A DNA stretch of 64,000 nt from Nocardioides sp. AX2bis (GCF_902506435.1 NZ_LR733215.1:2519509-2583508); one strand, 5' to 3'. Shown: positions 46,950-55,472, counted from the first letter of the stretch. Program-made: numbers and translations. The notes: generated by a model not told the origin, from the letters alone.

Positions 46950-47869
46950 AGCAGCTCCTCCGTCCCGGCGCGGCGCACGTAGACGAGCACCATCACCACG
47001 ATCAGCACCGACAGCAGCACCGACAGCGCGGCGGCGACCGGGTAGTTGTTGGCGTCGGTGAACTGGCTCTGGATGACGTTGCCGATCACCCGGTTGTTGG
47101 TCGAGCCCAGCAGCTCGGCGTTGATGTAGTCGCCGGTGGCCGGGATGAAGGTGAGCAGGGTCCCCGAGACGACGCCGGGCAGCGAGAGCGGCCAGGTCAC
47201 CTTGAAGAACCCGGCGACGGGGTTGGCGTAGAGGTCGCTGGAGGCCTCCACGAGGCGCGGGTCGAGCTTGTCGAGGCTGGCGTAGAGCGGCAGCACCATG
47301 AACGGCAGGAAGTTGTAGGTCAGCCCCGCGATCACCGCGAACGGCGTGGCCAGCAGCCGGCCGTCGTCGCCGAGGAGCTGCAGCACCTGCAGCGTGTTCA
47401 CCACGAACCCGTCGTCGGCCAGGATCAGCTTCCAGCTCAGGGTGCGGATCAGGAAGCTGGTGAAGAACGGGGCGATGACCAGCACCAGCATCAGGTTCTT
47501 CCACCGCCCGGCCTTGAAGGCGATCGCGTACGCCAGCACGTAGCCGAGCACCAGGCAGGCCGCGGTGGCGGCGGCGCCGTACGCCATCGCGCGCAGCAGC
47601 GGGCCCCAGTAGTCGCGCACGACGTCGACGTAGTTGCCCCACGCGTAGGTCATCTCGTAGCCGCGGAAGTCCGAGCCCGACGGGTCGAAGAGGCTGGTCG
47701 CGACCAGCGAGTAGAACGGCACCACGAAGAAGGCCAGCAGGAAGATCCCGGCCGGCGCGAGCAGCAGGTAGCCGGTGACCGACCCGCGGGGCCGGCGCGA
47801 GCGGCGGGCGGGGCGGTCCGCACGTCCGCCCCCGGGCGTCCGGGGTGGCGCGGGCGCCTCGACGCTCAC
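46946..47869 (-). CDS. potB: Polyamine ABC transporter permease, PotB-like
   Basis: 307 residues from a GTG. A basic, Pro/Arg-rich N-terminal tail of about 30 residues precedes six membrane helices. The EAA loop is VEASSDLYANPVAGFFKVTWPLSLPG. It overlaps the ATPase gene and the PotC-like gene by four bases each (GTGA), so the transporter subunits are made in step. Confidence 0.88.
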   Translation of the reverse strand: MSVEAPAPPRTPGGGRADRPARRSRRPRGSVTGYLLLAPAGIFLLAFFVVPFYSLVATSLFDPSGSDFRGYEMTYAWGNYVDVVRDYWGPLLRAMAYGAAATAACLVLGYVLAYAIAFKAGRWKNLMLVLVIAPFFTSFLIRTLSWKLILADDGFVVNTLQVLQLLGDDGRLLATPFAVIAGLTYNFLPFMVLPLYASLDKLDPRLVEASSDLYANPVAGFFKVTWPLSLPGVVSGTLLTFIPATGDYINAELLGSTNNRVIGNVIQSQFTDANNYPVAAALSVLLSVLIVVMVLVYVRRAGTEELL

Positions 47870-49053
47870 CCGACGACCCGGTCCGCCCCGGCCGCCACGT
47901 CCTGCGAGGCGTCGAGCAGGAAGGCGTACTCGGGGCGCCAGGACAGCTCGACCTGCTCGCCGTGGGCGAACATCCGCTGCCGGCCGGTGTTCTGGGCGAA
48001 GACCTGCAGCTCCTGGCCCCACGGCATCCGCACGAGGTACTGCGTGCTCACTCCGACGAACGACACGTCGGTGATGACGCCGCCCGGCACGGTGTTGCCC
48101 GGTGCGTCGAGCTCGGCGCCGACCTCGCCGATCAGCACCTTCTCCGGACGGATGCCGACCCAGCCGCGGTCGCCGTCGGTGTGCACCCGGTGGGCCGGCA
48201 CGCTCACGGTCACGCCGTGCATGTCGACGGTGACCAGGTCGGCGTCGCGGCGCCGTACGGTGCCCTCGATCAGGTTGGACTGGCCCAGGAAGTTGGCCAC
48301 GAAGGTGCTGCGGGGGTTCTCGTACAGCTCCGAGGGCGCGCCCATCTGCTCCACGACGCCGCCGTTCATCACCGCGACCGTGTCGGCCATGGTCATGGCC
48401 TCCTCCTGGTCGTGCGTGACGTGGACGAAGGTCAGCCCCACCTCGGTCTGGATCCGCTTGACCTCGATCTGCATCGAGCGGCGCAGCTTCAGGTCGAGCG
48501 CGCCGAGCGGCTCGTCGAGGAGCAGCACCTCGGGCCGGTTGATCAGCGCCCGGGCCAGCGCGACCCGCTGCTGCTGGCCGCCGGAGAGCTGCGCCGGCTT
48601 CTTGGACGCCTGCGTCTCCAGCTCGACCAGCGCCAGCATCGCCTCGACCTGCGCGGCGACGTCCTTGACCTTGCGGCGCTTCAGGCCGAAGGCGACGTTC
48701 TCGGCGACGTCGAGGTGCGGGAAGAGCGCGTAGCTCTGGAAGACGGTGTTGACCGGGCGCCGGTACGGCTTGGTCCGGGTGATGTCCTCCCCGGCCAGCG
48801 TGATCGTGCCGGAGGTCGGCTGCTCGAGTCCGGCGACCATCCGCAAGGTGGTGGTCTTGCCGCACCCCGACGGACCGAGCAGCGCGAAGAAGCTGCCGCG
48901 CGGGATGTCGAGGTCGAGGGAGCGGACCGCGGTGTAGGAGCCGAAGGACTTCGTGAGCGCCCGGATCCGGAGCCCGTCGTACGGCCCCTCCTCACCGCTC
49001 GCCGGAGCGCCCAGCGCGTCCCCTGCCACCTCCTGCTCAGCCAGTCGTGACAT
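47866..49053 (-). CDS. potA: Polyamine ABC transporter ATPase, PotA-like
   Basis: 395 residues from an ATG. Walker A is GPSGCGKTTT (residues 60-69); the Q-loop is TVFQSYALFPH; the signature is LSGGQQQR; Walker B is VLLLDEPLGALD; the switch histidine is in VHVTHDQEEAM. The C-terminal ~140 residues are a TOBE-type regulatory domain, as in PotA. A ~25-residue N-terminal extension precedes the ABC domain. It overlaps the substrate-binding-protein gene by 17 bases. Confidence 0.92.
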   Translation of the reverse strand: MSRLAEQEVAGDALGAPASGEEGPYDGLRIRALTKSFGSYTAVRSLDLDIPRGSFFALLGPSGCGKTTTLRMVAGLEQPTSGTITLAGEDITRTKPYRRPVNTVFQSYALFPHLDVAENVAFGLKRRKVKDVAAQVEAMLALVELETQASKKPAQLSGGQQQRVALARALINRPEVLLLDEPLGALDLKLRRSMQIEVKRIQTEVGLTFVHVTHDQEEAMTMADTVAVMNGGVVEQMGAPSELYENPRSTFVANFLGQSNLIEGTVRRRDADLVTVDMHGVTVSVPAHRVHTDGDRGWVGIRPEKVLIGEVGAELDAPGNTVPGGVITDVSFVGVSTQYLVRMPWGQELQVFAQNTGRQRMFAHGEQVELSWRPEYAFLLDASQDVAAGADRVVG

Positions 49054-50266
49054 CGGCCCACTCCCTCTCGTACTGAGACTGCTCACGGTCGTCGAGCGCC
49101 TTGAAGTCCCACGTGGTGCGGAGCAGCTCGGCGTCGGGGAAGATCAGCGGGTTGTCCACCAGCGAGGGGTCCACCTGCTCCATCGCCTCCTGGGCGCCCT
49201 GGACGGGGCAGATGTAGTTGACCCACGCCGCGAGCCGGGCGGCGACCTCGGGGTCGTAGTAGTAGTCGATCCAGCGTTCGGCGTTGTCCTGGTGCGTGGC
49301 CTGGTTGGGCACCAGCATGTTGTCGCTCCACAGCGACAGGCCCTCCTCGGGCGCCACGAACCGGATGTCGGGGTTCTCCAGCTGGGCCTGCAGCACGTCG
49401 CCCGACCAGGCCTCGCAGGCCAGGATGTTGCCGGCCGAGAGGTCCTGGAGGTAGTTGTTGCCCGCGAAGCTGCGCAGCTGGCCGTCGGCGATGACCTGGC
49501 GCAGCCGGTCCATCGCGTCCTCCCACTGCGTGGAGGTGAAGTCGCCCGGGTCGGCCCCGACGACCTTGAGCATGAAGCCCATGGTGTCGTACATCTCGGT
49601 CAGCAGCGTGATGCGTCCCTTGAGGTCCTCCCGCGTCAGCAGCTCGGTGAAGGACCCGACCTCGTCGACCTCGGCGGCGTTGTAGGCGATGCCGGTCAGG
49701 CCGCTCTGCCACGGCGCGTGGAAGGTCTCGTCGGGGTCCCACGCCTTGCCCTGCAGGTCGGGGATGAGGTTCCGGTGCAGGTTCGGCACCGCGCTCCGCT
49801 CCAGCGGCTGGACCCAGCCCAGGCCGATCATCCGGGCCGCCATCCAGTCGGTGAGGACGATCAGGTCGCGGTCGATCGGGTCGCAGGAGCCGAGCTGGTT
49901 CTTGACCTTGGCGTAGAACTCCGCGTTGTCGTTGACGTCGACGTTGTACTCCACCTCGATGCCGGTGGAGGAGGTGAAGTCGGCCAGCGTGGAGCCCGGC
50001 TTGTTGCGCGGGTCGATGTAGCCGGTCCAGTTGGAGATGACCATCCGCGCGTCGCTCGCCGACACGTCGGCGGCCCGGCAGGCCATCGGGTCCTGCGCGG
50101 CGCCGGCGACGGAGAAGAAGGGCAGGTCGAGCGCGGCGACGCTGACCCCGACGCCGGCGGCCACTCCCCCGGCGGTGAGGAACCCGCGACGGCTGAGGGT
50201 CGAGCGTCGGGCGGGCTCGGGGGCCACGGGTCCTGCGGAGCTGTTCTCGGGCGGGCGGGGCGGCAT
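49037..50266 (-). CDS. Polyamine ABC transporter substrate-binding protein, Tat-type signal
   Basis: 409 residues from an ATG with a GGAGGAC site. A twin-arginine signal (SRRGFLTAGGVAAGVGVSVA) points to Tat export. The mature part is a PotD/PotF-like fold: VISNWTGYIDPRN, VEYNVDVNDNAEFYAKVKNQL, GLTGIAYN and ILACEAWSGDVLQAQLENP. Such proteins capture putrescine or spermidine outside the cell. First gene of the transporter operon, divergent from the AsnC regulator. Confidence 0.9.
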   Translation of the reverse strand: MPPRPPENSSAGPVAPEPARRSTLSRRGFLTAGGVAAGVGVSVAALDLPFFSVAGAAQDPMACRAADVSASDARMVISNWTGYIDPRNKPGSTLADFTSSTGIEVEYNVDVNDNAEFYAKVKNQLGSCDPIDRDLIVLTDWMAARMIGLGWVQPLERSAVPNLHRNLIPDLQGKAWDPDETFHAPWQSGLTGIAYNAAEVDEVGSFTELLTREDLKGRITLLTEMYDTMGFMLKVVGADPGDFTSTQWEDAMDRLRQVIADGQLRSFAGNNYLQDLSAGNILACEAWSGDVLQAQLENPDIRFVAPEEGLSLWSDNMLVPNQATHQDNAERWIDYYYDPEVAARLAAWVNYICPVQGAQEAMEQVDPSLVDNPLIFPDAELLRTTWDFKALDDREQSQYEREWADVTTG

Positions 50267-50344
50267 GCACTGTCCTCCGGTCACCGGTCGGGGTGTGGTG
50301 GATCGTGTCACGGCACGGGGTCCCCGACAAGGGATCGAGTCGTC

Positions 50345-50374
50345 ACGAAACGTGAACGCAACGAAATCCTTCGT
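50345..50374. promoter_or_regulatory. Putative polyamine-regulon operator between the transporter operon and the AsnC regulator
   Basis: Two symmetric elements: ACGAAACGT at 50345-50353 and ACGAA-ATCC-TTCGT at 50361-50374. Together with the bases before it the second reads CAACGAAATCCTTCGT, close to motifs upstream of the aldehyde dehydrogenase and between the amidohydrolase and aminotransferase genes. This stretch is AT-rich for the window and lies 79-108 bases before the transporter start. Confidence 0.5.
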
Positions 50375-50431
50375 AGTAATGCAGGCCGGGCGCGGCTGTC
50401 ACCACCAGGTCGGGCGGGATACGTTGCCGTC

Positions 50432-50905
50432 ATGACGACGCGACGCGACCCGCGCCCCACGCCGCTCGACGAGACCTCGAAGGCCATCATCGCCGAGCTC
50501 CAGACCGACGGACGTCGCTCCTTCGCCGCGATCGGCAAGAAGGTCGAGCTCTCGGAGGCGGCCGTGCGCCAGCGCGTGCACCGCCTGGTCGAGACCGGCG
50601 CGATGCAGATCGTGGCGGTCACCGACCCCCTCCAGCTCGGCTTCGCGCGCCAGGCCATGGTGGGGATCACCGTCGACGGCCCGATCGAGCCGGTCGCCGA
50701 GGCGGTCGGCGCGCTGGAGGAGGTCGACTACGTCGTCGTCACCGCCGGGCGCTACGACATCCTGGCCGAGCTGGTCTGCGAGAGCGACGACCACCTGCTG
50801 GAGATCATCTCGGGCTCGATCCGCGCCATCGAGGGCGTCGCGGGCACGGAGACGTTCATGTACCTCGGGCTGCGCAAGCAGACCTACTCCTGGGGCGTGC
50901 GCTGA
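50432..50905 (+). CDS. Lrp/AsnC family transcriptional regulator
   Basis: 157 residues from an ATG. The N-terminal helix-turn-helix (LDETSKAIIAELQTDGRRSF, then LSEAAVRQRVHRLVETGAMQI) is followed by the ligand-binding RAM domain (VDYVVVTAGRYDILAELVCESDDHLLEII). It is divergent from the polyamine transporter operon, so it probably controls that operon and senses an amine or amino acid. A LOG-family gene begins two bases after its stop. Confidence 0.92.
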   Translation: MTTRRDPRPTPLDETSKAIIAELQTDGRRSFAAIGKKVELSEAAVRQRVHRLVETGAMQIVAVTDPLQLGFARQAMVGITVDGPIEPVAEAVGALEEVDYVVVTAGRYDILAELVCESDDHLLEIISGSIRAIEGVAGTETFMYLGLRKQTYSWGVR

Positions 50906-50907
50906 GC

Positions 50908-52017
50908 ATGCGGTCCTCCCGGGGCCGCACCGTCGACGTCGGGTCCGTGGCCGACCTGGACGAGCGTCTCGCGGCGGGCGCGCGGTCGCTGTCCGGGTGG
51001 CGGGTCCGCTCGCTCGACCTCACCGGTCACGGCGCGGCCCTGCGCCGCTGCCGGCTGGCGGGCGCGACGTTCCTGGGCTGCACCTTCGCCGCGGGTGACG
51101 CCGCTGCCGCCGAGGAGGCCGGGGCACTGGTGCTGCCGGGGCTGCCGGACACCCCGCTGGACGTCTACCGGGCCGACCTCTACTCCCCCGCCGAGCTCTA
51201 CGACACCCTGCACTGGGCCGACAGCCTGGACGGGCGTGCCTACGCCTGGGTCCAGGACGGTGGTGAGGGGGAGGGCGCCCACGCGCTGGCCGAGACGCTG
51301 CACGACCACGCCGTCGACGAGGCCCTGGCCCGGTGGCGCGAGGGCCGTCGCCTGGTCGGCGTGATGGGCGGGCACCGCGCCGAACGCGGCGACGCGACCT
51401 ACCGCGACGCGGCCCGGCTCGGACGGCTGCTCGCCGACCCCCGGGGCGCCGCACTGACGGTGGCGACCGGGGGTGGACCCGGCGCGATGGAGGCCGCGAA
51501 CCTGGGGGCGCGGCTCGCGTCGTACGACGCCACGGTGCTCGACGAGGCGCTGCAGCAGCTGGCCCGGGTCCCCACCTACCGGCCCTCCATCGACGCCTGG
51601 GTGCTGGCGGCCTTCGACGTGGTGGGCCGCTGGCCGGAGGCGACGCCCTCGCTGGGGATCCCCACCTGGCACTACGGGCACGAGCCGCCGGGGGCCTTCG
51701 CCACCGCGGTGGCCAAGTACGTCCGCAACGCCACCCGCGAGGCGATCCTGCTCGAGGTCTGCGACGCCGGCATCGTCTTCCTGCCCGGCGCCGGTGGCAC
51801 GGTGCAGGAGGTCTTCCAGGACGCCTGCGAGAACTACTACGCCGACGAGGCGTCGGTCGCACCGATGGTGCTGGTCGGCGCTCGGTACTGGACCGACGAG
51901 CTCCCGGTCTGGCCGCTGCTGCGGGCGCTGGCCCGCGGCCGCCCGATGGAGCCGCACGTGCACCTGGTCGACACCGTCGAGGAGGCCGTGGAGGTCGTCA
52001 CCCACCCGCCGAGATGA
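50908..52017 (+). CDS. LOG-family (lysine decarboxylase-like) nucleotide-binding protein with N-terminal extension
   Basis: 369 residues from an ATG two bases after the AsnC stop. The first ~140 residues are not part of the LOG fold. After that come GVMGGHRAERGD, GGGPGAMEAANLGA and FLPGAGGTVQEVFQDACENYY. The last corresponds to the PGGxGTxxE motif of LOG phosphoribohydrolases, with Ala in place of the third Gly. LOG proteins release nucleobases from nucleotide monophosphates, e.g. cytokinin precursors. Whether this divergent form is active is uncertain. Its stop codon lies inside a 22-bp repeat unit. Confidence 0.8.
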   Translation: MRSSRGRTVDVGSVADLDERLAAGARSLSGWRVRSLDLTGHGAALRRCRLAGATFLGCTFAAGDAAAAEEAGALVLPGLPDTPLDVYRADLYSPAELYDTLHWADSLDGRAYAWVQDGGEGEGAHALAETLHDHAVDEALARWREGRRLVGVMGGHRAERGDATYRDAARLGRLLADPRGAALTVATGGGPGAMEAANLGARLASYDATVLDEALQQLARVPTYRPSIDAWVLAAFDVVGRWPEATPSLGIPTWHYGHEPPGAFATAVAKYVRNATREAILLEVCDAGIVFLPGAGGTVQEVFQDACENYYADEASVAPMVLVGARYWTDELPVWPLLRALARGRPMEPHVHLVDTVEEAVEVVTHPPR

Positions 52018-52076
52018 CGCTCGCGGACAGCCGAGATGACGCTCGCGGCGCCTCGAGGTGACGGTTGCGGCGCCTC
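52011..52076 (+). repeat. Three tandem 22-bp repeats (array A)
   Basis: Units start at 52011, 52033 and 52055. The first two begin with GAGATGACGCTCGCGG and the third with GAGGTGACGGTTGCGG. Unit 1 ends in ACAGCC; units 2 and 3 end in CGCCTC. The array fills the gap between two converging genes and supplies the stop codon of the LOG-family gene (TGA at 52015) and overlaps the stop of the glycosyltransferase gene (52075). A second array with the same unit order lies inverted at 54143-54202. Confidence 0.85.
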
Positions 52077-53235
52077 AGGCGGCCGTACGCACCTCGCCTG
52101 CGGCGCCGACGACGCCGCGGTAGTGCTCGACCAGGGCGGCGTTGACCGCGGCCCAGGACCGCCCCCGGACCGCCCGCCGCGCAGCGACCCCGAGCAGCCG
52201 ACGGCGCAGGGGGTCCTCCAGCAGGTCGCCCACGTGCGCAGCCATCGCGGCGGCGTCCCCGGGCGGGTAGAGGAACCCGTCGACGCCGTGGTCGACCACG
52301 TCGAGCGGTCCGCCCTGCGCCGGCGCCACCACCGGCACCCCGGAGGCGAGGGCCTCCTGGGCGGACTGGCAGTAGGTCTCGTGCCGGCCGGTGTGCACGA
52401 AGACGTCGAGGGAGGCGTAGGTCCGGCCGAGGTCGTCCCCGTGGAGCACGCCGAGGAACCGGGTGTCGGGCAGCAGCGCGCGCAGCCGGTCCTCCTCCGG
52501 TCCGCCGCCGACCACCACCAGCTGCAGGCGCGGGTCCCGGTCGAGCACGGCCAGCAGCTCGAGCTCCTTCTCGGGCGCGAGGCGGCCGACGTACCCGACC
52601 AGGGGCCGCCCCTCCGGCGACAGCGTCGCGCGCAGGCCCGCGTCCCGTCGTACGGGGTGGAAGGCGCACGAGTCCACGCCGCGACGCCACAGCGCGACCC
52701 GGTCGACGCCGAGGCCGAGCAGCTGGTCGCGGCTGGCCGTCGAGGGTGCGAGCGTCAGCGCGACGTCGCCGTGGATGCGCCGCGTCAGGTACGTCATCGC
52801 GCGCACCCCACCGGCCAGGTCGTAGCGCTGCGCGAAGCCGACGAGGTCGGTCTGGTAGACCGCGACGACCGGGATGCCGAGCTCCTCGGCGGCCCGCACG
52901 GCGGTCAGCCCGAGCACCGCCGGCGACGCGACGTGGACGACGTCGGGCCGGAACCGCTGCATCACCGCGACCAGGCGGCGCCGGCTCTCCAGCCCGATCC
53001 GGAAGTCGCGGTAGAACGGCAGGGCGGCGCCCCGCGCGTGCGTCACCGGGAAGCCGGCGTAGGTCGGCGGCCCGGTGGGGGCGACCAGCTCGGCGACGTG
53101 ACCCTCGGCGGCGAGGTGCTCGAGCACCCGTCTGACGGAGTTGGTCACGCCGTTCACCTGCGGCAGGAACGACTCCGCGACGACGAGCACGCGCAGCGGC
53201 TGGACGGGATCGAGGGGACCGCGGGTCGGGGCCAT
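52075..53235 (-). CDS. GT4-family glycosyltransferase (MgtA/PimB-like)
   Basis: 386 residues from an ATG. The N-terminal Rossmann domain starts LRVLVVAESFLPQVNGVTNS, typical of actinobacterial GDP-mannose-dependent mannosyltransferases. The C-terminal donor-binding domain has GYVGRLAPEKELELL and the E-x7-E motif ETYCQSAQE. It probably transfers a hexose, likely mannose, to a lipid or glycan at the inner membrane face. It lies, with the next GNAT gene, between inverted 22-bp repeat arrays. Confidence 0.87.
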   Translation of the reverse strand: MAPTRGPLDPVQPLRVLVVAESFLPQVNGVTNSVRRVLEHLAAEGHVAELVAPTGPPTYAGFPVTHARGAALPFYRDFRIGLESRRRLVAVMQRFRPDVVHVASPAVLGLTAVRAAEELGIPVVAVYQTDLVGFAQRYDLAGGVRAMTYLTRRIHGDVALTLAPSTASRDQLLGLGVDRVALWRRGVDSCAFHPVRRDAGLRATLSPEGRPLVGYVGRLAPEKELELLAVLDRDPRLQLVVVGGGPEEDRLRALLPDTRFLGVLHGDDLGRTYASLDVFVHTGRHETYCQSAQEALASGVPVVAPAQGGPLDVVDHGVDGFLYPPGDAAAMAAHVGDLLEDPLRRRLLGVAARRAVRGRSWAAVNAALVEHYRGVVGAAGEVRTAA

Positions 53236-53322
53236 GGCGCTGACGCTAGGAGCGCGGGCGTACGCCTGGCGCCGCGAGCCGTGGACGTCAGGTGAACAGG
53301 TGCGGACGAGTCCGCGGCGGCC

Positions 53323-54126
53323 TCACAGCGCGAGGGTGCAGGAGACCTCGCGTCCGTAGACGGCGAACCCGGCGCGCCGCAGGATCGGCCCGGAGGTCTC
53401 GACGCGGCCCTTGACCAGGGCCAGGCCGGCGCCCTGCCGCACACCCTCCGCGAGCCGCTCGGCGAGCATCGCGCGGTAGATCCCGCGCCCGCGGGCCTCC
53501 TCACGCACCCCGCCGCCCCAGAGCCTCACGTCGCCGTCGACGATGCTGACGCCCCCGGAGCCGACCGGGTGGCCGCCGTCGTAGGCCACGACCTGGCCGC
53601 CTCGCCCGGCAGCCCGCGTCTCCCGCCAGCGGGCGAGGGAGGGCTCGAGCTCCTCCTCCGGCACGGGTTTCCCCCCGAACACCTCGACGTTCACCGCCGC
53701 GAGGTCCCGCAGGCCCTGGACGTCGTCGACCCACCGCACGTCCACACCGTCCGCGGGGCCGCCGAGGGCGGGCGGGCCGTCCGCCAGGTCGAGGGCGAGC
53801 ACGTCGAGCGTCTCGTCGACGACGCCGCCCCGGTCGACGTACGCCTCGAGCAGACCCTCCGGCGCACCGAGCCGCACCCAGGCGGTGAGCGCCGCGTCGG
53901 CGGGGAGGTCGAAGCTCCGAGCCGCGGCCAGGGCGGCGTCGAGGGCCTGCTCGACGTCGCCGCTGGGGTCGAACCTGGCCAGCTCCAGCGGGTGGAAGAA
54001 CCAGTCCGGGTAGCGCACCAGCAGGAAGTCGTCGGTCTCGATCGAGCGCGCCTGATCGGGCACCCAGATCCAGGCGGCGCTCGCGGCGGCCACCCGGGCG
54101 GCGTCGGGCGGGGTCGTCCGCGTCAT
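53323..54126 (-). CDS. GNAT-family acetyltransferase
   Basis: 267 residues from the ATG at 54126. The C-terminal half has the GNAT signature REEARGRGIYRAMLAERLAEG and LVKGRVETSGPILRRAGF; the N-terminal half (SFDLPADAALTAWVRLGAPEGLL) is a degenerate second GNAT-like domain. Substrate unknown. The frame is open upstream through the repeat array, so ATGs in the repeat could give a longer N-terminus; the ATG at 54126 fits the domain start better. Confidence 0.8.
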   Translation of the reverse strand: MTRTTPPDAARVAAASAAWIWVPDQARSIETDDFLLVRYPDWFFHPLELARFDPSGDVEQALDAALAAARSFDLPADAALTAWVRLGAPEGLLEAYVDRGGVVDETLDVLALDLADGPPALGGPADGVDVRWVDDVQGLRDLAAVNVEVFGGKPVPEEELEPSLARWRETRAAGRGGQVVAYDGGHPVGSGGVSIVDGDVRLWGGGVREEARGRGIYRAMLAERLAEGVRQGAGLALVKGRVETSGPILRRAGFAVYGREVSCTLAL

Positions 54127-54142
54127 GACTCCAACCTCGTGT

Positions 54143-54202
54143 CCGGAACCGTCATCTCGAGGCGCCGCGAGCGTCATCTCGGCTGTCCGCAAGCGTCATC
54201 TC
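54143..54202 (-). repeat. 22-bp repeats in inverted orientation (array B)
   Basis: Read on the minus strand: a unit beginning GAGATGACGCTTGCGG (54202-54181), one beginning GAGATGACGCTCGCGG (54180-54159), and a partial unit GAGATGACGGTTCCGG (54158-54143). The unit endings (ACAGCC, then CGCCTC) come in the same order as in array A. It separates the GNAT gene from rlmN. Confidence 0.85.
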
Positions 54203-54204
54203 GG

Positions 54205-55395
54205 CTACTCGGTGGCGGCGAGCTGGCCGCAGGCCCCGTCGATCTCGGAGCCTCGGGTGTCGCGGACCGTGGTCGGGATGCCCTTGGCCTCGAGGCGGCG
54301 TACGAACTCGCGCTCGTCGGCCGGGTCCGAGGCGGTCCACCTGCTCCCCGGGGTGGGGTTCAGCGGGATCAGGTTGACGTGAACCCAGCCCCAGTTGCCG
54401 AACCCGTTGAGGACGTCACCGAGGAGGTCGGCGCGCCAGGCCTGGTCGTTGATCCCGCGCATCATGGCGTACTCGATCGAGACGCGACGCTTGGTGACGC
54501 GGGCGTAGTCCCAGGCCGCCTCGACGGTCTCGGCGACCGAGGAGCGGGTGTTGATCGGGACCAGCTCGTTGCGCAGCTCGTCGTCGGGAGCGTGCAGGCT
54601 CAGCGCGAGGGTGCAGGCGATGCCCTCCTCGGTGAGCTGGCGGATGCGCGGGACGAGACCGACCGTCGACACCGTGACACCGCGCGCCGACATGCCCAGG
54701 CCCTCGGGCGCCGGCGAGGTGAGCCGGCGTACGGCGCCCACGACCGCCTTGTAGTTGGCCAGCGGCTCCCCCATGCCCATGAAGACCACGTTGGAGACCC
54801 GGCCCGGACCACCCGGGACCTCGCCGCGCTGCAACGACCGCGCCCCGGCGAGGACCTGCTCGACGATCTCCGCGGTCGACATGTTGCGCTGCAGGCCGCC
54901 CTGGCCGGTGGCACAGAACGGGCAGGCCATGCCGCAACCGGCCTGGCTGGAGACGCACATCGTCACGCGGCCGGGGTAGCGCATCAGCACCGACTCGACC
55001 AGCGCGCCGTCGAAGAGCTTCCACAGGGTCTTGCGGGTGGTGCCCTTGTCCGCCTCCAGCGTGCGCAGCGGCGTCATCAACGTCGGCAGCAGGCCCGCGA
55101 CCAGCGGCTCGCGCTGGGCGGCCGGCAGGTCGGTCATCAGCTCGGGGTCGTCGACCAGCCGGGCGAAGTAGTGGTTCGAGAGCTGCTTGGCGCGGAATCC
55201 CGGCAGCCCCTTCTCGGTCGCCAGGGCGACCCGCTCGTCGAGCGTCAGGTCGGCGAGGTGGCGCGGCGGCTTGGCCCGTCCGCGCGGCTCGTCGAAGACC
55301 AGCGGGAGGGCGGCGCGGCCGGCCGGCTCGGCGGGAGCGACGGCGGCGGCCGCCGGGACGGCAGGGGCGGAGGAGGGGGCGGGGTTCTCAGGCAT
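54205..55395 (-). CDS. rlmN: 23S rRNA (adenine2503-C2)-methyltransferase / tRNA A37 methyltransferase
   Basis: 396 residues from an ATG. A radical SAM enzyme that methylates A2503 of 23S rRNA and A37 of some tRNAs. The cluster cysteines are Cys154, Cys158 and Cys161 in [15 protein letters not shown]. The catalytic cysteine near the C-terminus is in EIDGACGQL. The first ~40 residues are a low-complexity Ala/Pro extension. The TAG stop is two bases from repeat array B. In related genomes it follows cdsA and frr, as here. Confidence 0.95.
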   Translation of the reverse strand: MPENPAPSSAPAVPAAAAVAPAEPAGRAALPLVFDEPRGRAKPPRHLADLTLDERVALATEKGLPGFRAKQLSNHYFARLVDDPELMTDLPAAQREPLVAGLLPTLMTPLRTLEADKGTTRKTLWKLFDGALVESVLMRYPGRVTMCVSSQAGCGMACPFCATGQGGLQRNMSTAEIVEQVLAGARSLQRGEVPGGPGRVSNVVFMGMGEPLANYKAVVGAVRRLTSPAPEGLGMSARGVTVSTVGLVPRIRQLTEEGIACTLALSLHAPDDELRNELVPINTRSSVAETVEAAWDYARVTKRRVSIEYAMMRGINDQAWRADLLGDVLNGFGNWGWVHVNLIPLNPTPGSRWTASDPADEREFVRRLEAKGIPTTVRDTRGSEIDGACGQLAATE

Positions 55396-55425
55396 GGCTC
55401 CCCCAGTGTCGCACCGCGGCGGGTG

Positions 55426-55447
55426 CCGGGCCGAACCCGCGGCCCGG
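55426..55447 (-). terminator. Hairpin upstream of rlmN
   Basis: CCGGGCC at 55426-55432 and GGCCCGG at 55441-55447 with an 8-nt loop, 26 bases downstream of the small membrane-protein stop (minus strand). A probable terminator for the upstream genes. Confidence 0.5.
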
Positions 55448-55472
55448 ACCTGCTCGGGCCGGCTCGGGCCGC

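Noticed and set aside
52011..54202. 22-bp repeats considered as CRISPR
   Set aside because: Units are directly contiguous with no spacers, there are only three per array, and no cas genes are in the window.
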